64,000 bases of DNA from Rheum nobile (lineage: Eukaryota > Streptophyta > Magnoliopsida > Caryophyllales > Polygonaceae). The position numbers were made by a program, and so were the translations under genes. The stretch lies in assembly GCA_027886185.1 (NCBI GenBank), contig WOAB01000142.1, forward strand, positions 992,001 to 1,056,000, in the 5' to 3' direction. Position 1 is the stretch's first letter. Each line of letters begins with the position of its first letter. Of the stretch, positions 56,335 through 64,000 are shown piece by piece. Below the pieces are notes generated by a model, which was not told where the DNA came from, ran no database searches, and saw only the letters and a program-made list of their open reading frames with translations.

Positions 56335-57560
56335 GGATCGTCATAGAGTGATAATTTTCAATCCCTGAAGTAATGTGATAATTTGTAATCCCCGAAGTGA
56401 TAATTTTCAATCTTTGATCCCTGAAGTGATAAATTTCATTCCCTAAAGTAATAACTTTAATCTTCAATCCCTGAAGTGATAATCTTTCAAAATCCCTAAA
56501 GTGATAATTATGTATGTATGATCCCTAGAGTGATATTATTTTGTAACTTTACTTTATCTCTTGAAGTGGATATACATTGTGAGTCAAATGACATCCTCGT
56601 AGTGACGTATATTATTCCTGAAAGTGGATAGAAATATAAGACTCAAATCCCTGAAGCGACAAATCTCAATCCCTGAAGCGACAAATCTCAATCCCGGTCC
56701 CTGAAGCGACAAATCTCAATCCCTGAAGCGATAGTTTTCAGTCCCTGAAGTGATAGTTTTCAGTCCCCGAAGCGATAAATTTTATTCCCTGAAGCGATAG
56801 TTTTCAATCCTTGAACTGATAGTTTTCAATCCCTGGATCAATAATTTTATCTCTAAAAAGGATATGTTTATCCTAAATATGATGTATTTATAAAACATAA
56901 ATCATCAATGAGATTGATGGATTCATCCCTGAAGAGGATGTGTTTATAAGGATTATATCACTTAGTAGTGTGATGGATTTATTCCCCGAAGCGGATGACA
57001 TATTAAAAAATCTAATTACTTATCAAATTTATATATTAGCTTGTTTATTTTTAGTTGCTTATTTATTTTCATGTTCTTCTTTTGTGTACTTATATTATTG
57101 AAAATTGACATCCCTTGAAGTGGATGCATACATAATGTATTTGTCTAGGTGTAGACAAATCCAAAATAATCCATGTAGTGATAAGTTTTATCTCCCGAAG
57201 TAGACGAAATAATTAACCCTATTACTCCTTAAGTGGATAATAATAAGAAATATCGTCTCTTGAAGAAGATGATACAATTTTTTTATTTATGACAAGTATT
57301 ATCTCCAAAAGCAGATGTTAAATGACATTAGAATTTACCTATTGTGGTAGGTGATAAAAGGGTTGATGGATTAGGTCTTCGATTTCGAGTTACCTGAAGT
57401 TGACAACGATTCTCTTTATTTAAGTAATGTTGCTTGTGTTTTTTTGTTTCATTAATTATGTTTACTTTTACATATTTTATGTATTTATAGTAAAATAATA
57501 AGTTTCATCCTTGAGTGGATGTACACAAAAAATCAAATTGTCCCTGAAGTGACATGATTC
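56335..57560 (+). repeat. Copia leader array of ~22-bp 'CCCTGAAGYGATAA' units
   Basis: More than 20 degenerate units near ATCCCTGAAGYGATARTTTT are packed between 56340 and 56860, then thin out to about 57560 (for example CCCGAAGTAGACG, CCCTTGAAGTGGATG). A related word (CCCTCAAGAGATG) lies left of the Helitron near 47948. The array lies where the leader or gag of the Copia element should be and has no open frame. Confidence 0.85.
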
Positions 57561-57639
57561 CTCAAAATGAAAGTATGATGAATTTATCTTCTTTTAATAG
57601 TGTTTTAGTTCTTTAATTTATTTTGGAATAGTTGCTATG

Positions 57640-60172
57640 ATTGCAACGCCAAATTTTTAAGGGTTTTCAGAAGAAACAATTTAATACGTGATTTAAGTGT
57701 TAAAATTCATTTAGCTAAACGAATTTGGGATAAGAATTAGCACTTGGAATTCCTGTGAAATTGTGCTAAACTAAAATTGTCGATAATGATTATATCATAC
57801 CATCATCAACTCAATGAGAGTATTAAGACTCAATATTTTGACAATTTAGAGATCACTATATACTCCCGAAGAGTTTCATGATCATATGTCAATTTTGTAC
57901 TATGGTAGTAGTACATATTTTAAGGTATCTATTTTTATTTGAAAGTTAGAAGTCAAGGTAATGATTTATCTAATTTTGAGTTGATGATATCCCAAATATT
58001 AAAGGATCACCCATATGGAAATTTCATTAGTGGGAACTATTGTCGATAATGTCATTATTACATATACCATTTTGATAAACCATAAGTTTCTTTATCTTGC
58101 AAAATGGCAAAAACCAATTGTGAAATATAAGGTTTAGAAAGAGTGTCTCATTCATGACTCCAAAAGAGGTCTATCTTGTTATTAGAAAGAACAATATATT
58201 AAATGAGTAACACTCTATGTTTACAAGTTCATGACAAACTTGTTGGTCATTTGAAAAGATATTCGACAAATTGGTTATCATGTAGAATTCACGAATGAGG
58301 AAAATATCGAATATCTATCTAAAGTTCATAGGAAACTTCACACACGAGGTATATACGACAACTTATTGAATCATATAAAATTTCTAACCAGAAGTTAGTT
58401 GATGGCAAAAAATATTTCTTTGGGGCAAAAATGGATTCGATCACCCAAGTGAAACAATGATGTGCGGGATCATTCGAAATTCACCACAAACACCTACTAA
58501 AGGACCAAAGGATCTTAGGACATGGAGTCCTTGTCTTAGAGTGATCGTAAATACACGACTTGTTTTCTTGGTAACAATGTCGATTATGTAAAGAGTAAAT
58601 GCATAATCTCCATGTTTCTTGACATATTCAAGAATACATATGAGGACTAATAACACCGTCATATGGACCAATGTTAATTGTTCATATATTTTATTATGTT
58701 GATAGATGCCTCAATAAATTGGTCAAACGAAACATAAAGTGGGAGAAAGAAATCAATCAAGTAGTGTAACAGTCGAGCATCGGGTAGCTCACACTATTTA
58801 ATAGGATGACATGGTATAATCATTATTTATATGGTTATCAATCATAGCTGGGTTAAAGCTAATACATGAAACGATCTAGAAGAATCGTTGACCATAAGGG
58901 GTCATATAAAATTTGAATGTCGAGAATTAAGTTTGACTTTGACTGACCATGATATATTCCCCTAATTGAAACTTATCTCTAGAAGAGAACTAAAAGTATA
59001 TAGATATGCGGTGTACGTCCCATTCTCACCCTAAATGAACTAAATTAATGCCACAAGGAAAGTTGAGATTCTACGAGGGCATGAGTCCCTATAGATTATT
59101 GATTACCTAGAGCTTATATTGGGTGATCGCTCGATATCAAGATTATCATTTTGAAGAGATAAAGTCCCAACTTTAGGGGGAGCAGAAAAAGGAGACTAGT
59201 ACGTATAAGAGATTGCAAGGAATGCAAATTCTCAATAATTCAAGATCGTTGGATAAGCAAAATTGAACCAGAAGTTCAACAAGTCATATGCTTAAAGTAT
59301 AGCTGGCATGCTATAAACTGCATTTGCTAAAAGCCAAGAAAGTGACGGAGTCAAATATACCAACTTAAATGCCTAGCTCACTTGGAGGTTCTTGTAGTAA
59401 CTCCAGACCAATCCACTCTAAGGGAGTCTTAATTACTCCAGAAGCGTGAGAGATTATTAGACCTTGTCTGAAGCTCAATTTTCTAAAGAGGAATCACATA
59501 TTGCAGCTTAATAAGCTGTTAATTGTCGACAAGTGACGTTTTCTTGAGATAAGTTCCTGAAGAAAATCTTATCTCATATTACACATCATAACAAGGACTT
59601 TAAGGAACAAGTATGAAATATTTGTTAGAATCCATTTCTGAAGGAATCGAAATAAGATTGTCCTTGACGAGTTTGTTTGAATAAGTACTTGCACCAGAAG
59701 TGACATACGAGAAAGGTTCATGATTCTCAATCAATGGAAACACGTCAACAATGATGATTGGTAGAGCTGAGAAAAGCGTTTCAAGCAAAGTTGGATTTTG
59801 TATATTAAAAGTGATATGTAAATCATTAATTTAGAAATGGTTATCTGTATTGGTTTGTATTTCTATTTTTGATACAGGTTTGTACATGCAAGTTCCCGAA
59901 GAACCGAGATTTATGTGCACAAACACAAATGGAGATATATGAAGACCATGCATCACTCCGCACTCAATCACTTACATATTGACGATATCTATCTACACTC
60001 ATGAGTTTTGAGTCGAAAGGAGGACCAATTCAACAGATTCAGTTAAGCAATGTTAATTGAGGGGGAGAACTACAACTGCACTCTTTTTCCCTTAGTCTTG
60101 TCTTTTATCCCATTGGATTTTTTCAGACAAGGTTTTTAACGAGGCAGTTAGTGATGTACATCCAAGGGAGAG
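57640..60172 (+). pseudogene. Copia polyprotein remnants (integrase, linker, 3' region)
   Basis: Plus-strand fragments in several frames with many stops. The pre-integrase region reads HPSETMMCGIIRNS near 58444-58485. Integrase core words follow (ITPSYGPM near 58645-58670, LIDASINWSN near 58700-58728). The linker to RT reads LGGAEKGD near 59175 and LLKAKKVTESNIPT near 59325-59370. Reverse transcriptase and RNase H are largely deleted. The 3' untranslated region starts near 60060 and leads into the purine tract and LTR. The element is inactive. Confidence 0.7.
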
Positions 60173-60356
60173 TGTTATAATATTATGTATTTGGATGTAC
60201 ATAAGATAAAGTCTATGTAAACCCTAATATTGGCTTATGGGCCAAGCATTGTAAACCCTATATATATCCTCATTGGAGGTCTAATAATATACAAGTTTAT
60301 TCTCTTATTCTTCTCTTCTTCTCCCTCAAACTCTATTTTTCTCTTAGTTTATAACA
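60173..60356 (+). repeat. 3' LTR of the second Copia element
   Basis: Begins TGTTATAATATTATG and ends TTTATAACA, with 6-7 bp inverted ends (TGTTATA/TATAACA). Preceded by the purine-rich CCAAGGGAGAG. It contains TATATATATCC, a likely TATA box, about 85 bp in. Confidence 0.88.
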
Positions 60357-60860
60357 AAATATGATTTCTCATATTTATTGGACATTAATTACACCCTTAG
60401 TCTACTTTATATATTTATAGATAGATAGATTACAGAAGATCGAATGGAGTACGTGGAACAGATCGGAATATCAATTGTTTTATTCTTGTACATGGAACAC
60501 AATTTCTCTCAGTGGCTCATTTGTAGTTAATCAAAATTAATACACATTATATACTTAAATAATCGATCCATAAAAATGCATTAAGTAATCATATAACATC
60601 ACATTTCTTCAACCCAAATATACACGACTAACTAATAAACTAAACCCGACAAATCAAATTCCAAACTCACAACCGTTCCCTAAGCAAAATAGGTACACAC
60701 CGTAATACATTGTATACAAATGGAGTTGAGTAAATTATTATACGAATTACAACCCAACAAATCTTCAAACGTGATGGACATAAGCGATCCAAAGGAGACG
60801 TAATTTATTATTTTTTTGTCGAAGGAGATGTCGTCTACATTGTTAACGTACACTATGATC
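60357..60860. other. Intergenic DNA with a Helitron 5'-end fragment
   Basis: 60362-60430 resembles 33130-33194 (TCTCATATTTATTGGACATT, CCTTAGTCTACTTTATATAT) and ends TAGATAGATAGATT, a reverse-complemented Helitron-like start. The remainder down to the PCR gene's stop is unremarkable and probably includes its 3' untranslated region. Confidence 0.5.
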
Positions 60861-62272
60861 TCAACGGCTCATACTTGGGACAACTGGAACAAGAACCGGA
60901 GAATTTGTTGATGCAACATTTTGTTTCCTCATGTTCCCTTCCCATCCTACTCACCCACATAAACAAAAAGTGAATAACACCGAAATTGCTAATATCGTGA
61001 CATATATTAAATGAGTCTGATTTGAGACGCAAACTGGTTCTATGTAATATAATAACGAATCGATTTGTATTAAAGAGATATATAAATGTACTACGTACCT
61101 AGGGAGAGATCATAGCCACGGTTTTGGAGCTCGCGGTACTCTTGGCACAATGCACAGGGCTCGCACCAGAAATGGCAACAACAATCTTCCCAACAACTCG
61201 GGCGCATGTTCAAGCTTTGCTTGAGCTTGCCACGGTATATACAAGAGAGTATCCATTGGAAACTCGTGGGGCTCATGAATGACCTACCCGTGGCGATTGT
61301 CGTGATTGTATTTACAGCTACGTCCACAGAAAGAAGGAACAAGTACAAGCTCCCACAAGCACAACATGCTACGCACGTTAATGTAACGGTTAATATATGT
61401 AACGCTATAAAATTTTTATATGTTCAGTGGTATATATATGTGCACTTACATGAGGTTCCTTTATCAACGATTTCTGCGATGCGCCCAAAGGCTATGCAAG
61501 GACACCAAAACACTAAGCAACCTGTTACATTTGAATGCAAAACCAACATTAGTCTCTTTCTCTCCTTTTCTTATTTAGCAAACCACCTTTAAAATACAAT
61601 ATATAGAGGGTTGTATAATTGATATAGTCACATGATGAAATTAGAGCAAGTGTGAAGTCTAGAATCACTCTATTTTACATTGTAAATTTGTATAAATATA
61701 ATGATTTTTATTTAAAATTGTAAAAAATATATAAATAGTACTAACAATTTTATGAAAAGTAAAATAAGGCAAAAACTTAATTAGAATTAAATATGGTGGA
61801 TTTAGTTATTTTAGTCATTATGTATTTAATCAATAGTGAGCCACTCAATAAAATAAATCATAGTTATTCATATTCTTAAGTATAAATTGAACGATAATCA
61901 AGCAATCAAATATAACATATAAGAAAGATAATATATTCTTCTTATTTGTTGTTATCTATAAACATATAAACATGTATTATATGTGTAGGTTCTGGCATAT
62001 ATGTGTCCATTTTCATATGATTCATCCTCTTAATAGAATAGATAGATGAATGAGTAAATTAACTTACAACTACGCATATCAGTGCAACAATCGCATAACC
62101 CAGTGGACCAAGTTGAATATTGGGCTAGTTGGCCCGTTTGAGGCCTGTTACAATGTTGTTGTGGATTGTTCACTGCAGCGGACATCACAACCGGGATCCC
62201 TGCTACGACGTCGTCTCTGCCCACTGGCGGGGGTGGGTAAACATCAGGCTCAAGCGGCGCTGTGGGCTTCAT
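60861..62272 (-). CDS. PLANT CADMIUM RESISTANCE (PLAC8 family) protein, four exons
   Basis: Minus-strand exons 62068-62272, 61450-61521, 61099-61368 and 60861-60946 join in frame through GT-AG introns to 633 bp, 210 residues plus TGA. The product has a Pro-rich N-terminus (YPPPPVGRDDVVAGIPVV), WSTGLCDC, the PCR signature CCLVFWCPC (CCxxxxCPC) followed by IAFGRIAEIVDKGTS, a hydrophobic segment (LYLFLLSVDVAVNTITTI, one likely membrane span), then the second Cys cluster (CWEDCCCHFWCEPCALCQEY) and the family's YRELQNRGYDLSLGWEGN. The N-terminus is longer than in the short Arabidopsis PCRs. Family members are plasma-membrane proteins affecting Cd/Zn transport or organ size; which role applies here cannot be told. 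The ATG precedes the Pro-rich segment, and the dead paralogue starts at the same place (MKPT). Confidence 0.9.
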
Positions 62273-62660
62273 GGCCGTCTTGATTCTTTATATGTATGTT
62301 CTTAAGTGACCTATAACAAAGCAAGTTTGATTTTAGTTGTAAGAAGTGGGTAAATGATCCATGTGTGACGTTTTTATTAAAAAACTAACCCTTTAGGAAA
62401 CTAACCCTCTCCCCCTAAACCATAACCATATACCCTAAATCCTAAAAAACAATATTTTAGAGAGAAAAAAAACAAAGAAGATGAAGGGAAAAAATAATAA
62501 AATAAACTAGTAGGGGTAAGAAAAATACATTCAAAACTAGTAGTGGTTAGTTTTATTAATTGAAAACTCTTAAAGAACCAATGGTCCCAAAACCCTCTAT
62601 GAGGTGTATGATTTGTTGATCTGCATTGGGCCTCAGGCCCACTGGAAATACAAAATGCGA
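62273..62660. other. Upstream region of the PCR gene
   Basis: On the minus strand a TATAAAG lies about 20 bp before the ATG, too close for a normal TATA box, so the core promoter is not identified. A possible foldback pair (TTATTAAAAAACTAACC near 62371; TTAGTTTTATTAATTGAAAA near 62548) suggests a small MITE, with low confidence. Confidence 0.35.
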
Positions 62661-62671
62661 TCCTTAGGAAT

Positions 62672-62915
62672 TTTGACCCCTTAAGGGGGTCAAATAGCAA
62701 GTTTGGACTCCTAATTAAATAAATTAGTTCATTGACACCCTAAGCCTTTAAAAACCCATAAACCCTAAACTCTACACCATAAACTCTAACCTTTAAATCC
62801 TAAACCCTAAAAAAACACTTCCACCCCATTTGGGCCATATGTATAGTAATAGGGATTTATACTTGTAATTTTGAAAAAAATTGATCTAAACTTGCTATTT
62901 TTTTTTTCTTAAAGT
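62672..62915. mobile_element. Possible small foldback element with AGCAAGTTT ends
   Basis: AATAGCAAGTTTGGACTCC near 62694 and GATCTAAACTTGCTATT near 62884 are inverted over about 12 bp. The left side overlaps a near-perfect 24-bp palindrome (TTTGACCCCTTAAGGGGGTC, about 62673-62695). The interior contains degenerate telomere-like words (AAACCCTAAA, about 62755-62812). Boundaries and target duplication are unclear. Confidence 0.4.
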
Positions 62916-63648
62916 ACCTTTCGCGCCCAATTTTCTCTACATTTGCTTATGCAACTATTTGGGCCAGTCCTGAAACATGGGCCCAAGGCTAGTTTCCCCC
63001 AGTTTAACGAAAAAGCTGAACTTTCATGAAATGAAATTAACATGGAATTCCACCAAAGAAAACGGGAAAATTTAATCAAATAGTTAGAACAAATCAAAAA
63101 GTATTTTTTATTTTCCATCGGCTTCCGTTCTAATATTCTATTTCTATGCCTTAATTAAACATGATAAAGCTAGGATTCAGATTTGAAAACCAAAACCCTA
63201 ATTCTTCTAAGTTGCGATCTTATCCTATATTCTGATTTTATATGCCTTAAGAACACATCATAATTAAGAATTCGTATTTCATATCCAGTACTTTATTTGA
63301 AGTAATTAATAAGTGGAAGAAACAATAACTAGCATGCTTTTCAAATACGAAATTAAATAGTAATTACATTCCTGAATCCTGAGTCTCAACCAATTTTTGC
63401 AACAGTAATCAGTAGAGGAAATTCATGCAGTGTATACGGAAGAATGATGCGGAAGTAAACAGCATAAAATCATTTTCGCACACATAAAAATTGGATAACA
63501 AACATACCTGTTTTTTCAGACTCAAACAAGTTTGGAAGCCAACGGAAGAGAGATATATGTGAATGAAGTTGCAGAGGAGCAGCGTCCATTTATATATATG
63601 GTAATATGGTATACATAAAAGATGGAAGAAAGAGTCAAATTATCAAAA
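62916..63648. other. Intergenic DNA
   Basis: No gene recognised. Short chance frames only. Confidence 0.45.
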
Positions 63649-63695
63649 GTTGTTATAAATGATTCAGACCCAAAAAAAAAGTTGTTATAAATGAT
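63649..63695. mobile_element. Second 17-bp micro-retroposon with 15-bp target duplication
   Basis: GTTGTTATAAATGAT occurs at 63649-63663 and 63681-63695. Between them is TCAGACCCAAAAAAAAA (63664-63680), eight bases plus nine A. It has the same layout as the footprint at 17256-17302, but with an unrelated 8-base core and target. Confidence 0.85.
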
Positions 63696-63715
63696 ACTGG
63701 TCCCACCAAGTTGCT

Positions 63716-63750
63716 AGGTCAGGTGGAGGTTGCTAGGTCAGGTGGAGGTG
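63716..63750. repeat. Short tandem repeat GTTGCTAGGTCAGGTGGAG
   Basis: Two adjacent copies of a 19-bp unit, followed by GTGACCC. Confidence 0.85.
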
Positions 63751-63783
63751 ACCCAAATTAATTACCAAACTTTTTATTTACGA

Positions 63784-63964
63784 TTTTTCTAGTGTGTGTC
63801 CATGGGCACATACTAACAATCTTAAATAGTAAATTCATCTTTAAAATATTTTTTAATAAAGAATTGATAAACCCTTAACAAACAAGATTAAACTAATGAT
63901 TAATTAAATAATTGTCAAAAAATAAGTTCTTAGAATGTGCCCATGTGCACACACTAAGAAAAAC
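63784..63964. mobile_element. Foldback MITE, ~181 bp
   Basis: Left end TTTTCTAGTGTGTGTCCATGGGCACATACTAA and right end TTAGAATGTGCCCATGTGCACACACTAAGAAAA are near-perfect inverted repeats of about 32 bp around an AT-rich centre. No coding capacity. The target duplication is not clear, so the superfamily is not assigned. Confidence 0.75.
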
Positions 63965-64000
63965 ATTTCACTTATTGCTATAGATATATTTGATTGGATA

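Larger units (their letters stand above)
47319..60356 (+). mobile_element. Second Copia element, decayed and split by a Helitron
   Basis: The left end keeps only ~63 bp of a 5' LTR (47319-47381) followed by a primer site starting at 47383 (GTTATCAACAC). The right end has a purine-rich tract (CCAAGGGAGAG) and a complete 184-bp 3' LTR at 60173-60356. Between them are a leader with many 'CCCTGAAGTGATAA' units, then integrase and other pol fragments. A Helitron occupies 48002-56216. The 3' untranslated phrases (GGGGGAGAACTACAACTGCA, CTCTTTTTCCCTTAGTCTTG) resemble those of Ale/Retrofit-type Copia elements, by memory. No target duplication is measurable because the 5' LTR is truncated. Confidence 0.82.

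Noticed and set aside
62755..62812. Interstitial telomere repeat (CCCTAAA)
   Set aside because: Only scattered, degenerate AAACCCTAAA-like words occur; no tandem run, so no telomeric origin can be claimed.

Overview
The window is nuclear DNA of a flowering plant, most likely a eudicot. The evidence is AT-rich intergenic DNA, GT-AG introns, a PLANT CADMIUM RESISTANCE (PCR/PLAC8) gene, a plant-mobile-domain gene, Copia and Ty3/gypsy retrotransposons, Helitrons, and Stowaway, hAT and Mutator-type miniature elements. No bacterial-style operons, rRNA genes, confident tRNA genes or CRISPR arrays are visible. I could assemble only one gene that looks intact, a four-exon PCR-family gene at 60861-62272 (minus strand). 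Almost everything else is mobile DNA or decayed genes.

Layout. 1-1934: satellite of ~40-42 bp units, interrupted by a GC-rich block full of GCGATCGC palindromes. 2035-4718 (minus): broken plant-mobile-domain gene. 4719-6720: AT-rich repeats, a GC-rich hypothetical reading frame, a long GAA array between 18-bp direct repeats, and a perfect 42-bp hairpin. 7845-15532: Copia element in minus orientation with two 704-bp LTRs; a 749-bp solo LTR with a 5-bp target duplication sits in its integrase. 15912-17443 (minus): dead paralogue of the PCR gene, carrying a 17-bp micro-retroposon in exon 1. 17752-29610: three ~3.1-kb gypsy LTRs alternating with two ~1.3-kb internal remnants (period ~4.4 kb).

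29611-45400: gene-poor AT-rich DNA with a Mutator-like foldback element, Helitron termini, two Stowaway MITEs, a SINE with a 13-bp target duplication and an old 670-bp tandem duplication. 45495-47318 (plus): decayed small-protein gene with a hAT-like MITE in an intron, cut at its 3' end by a second Copia element (47319-60356). That Copia element was itself invaded by an ~8.2-kb Helitron (48002-56216), which holds arrays of TGGGCT/GGCCCA motifs and a duplicated 5' terminus. 60861-62272: the intact PCR gene. 62273-64000: small foldback elements and a second 17-bp micro-retroposon footprint.

The genes do not form a pathway. The biology here is the insertion history: an intact and a dead PCR copy about 45 kb apart in the same orientation, separated by nested retrotransposons. 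All identifications come from reading motifs by eye; no database search was run.
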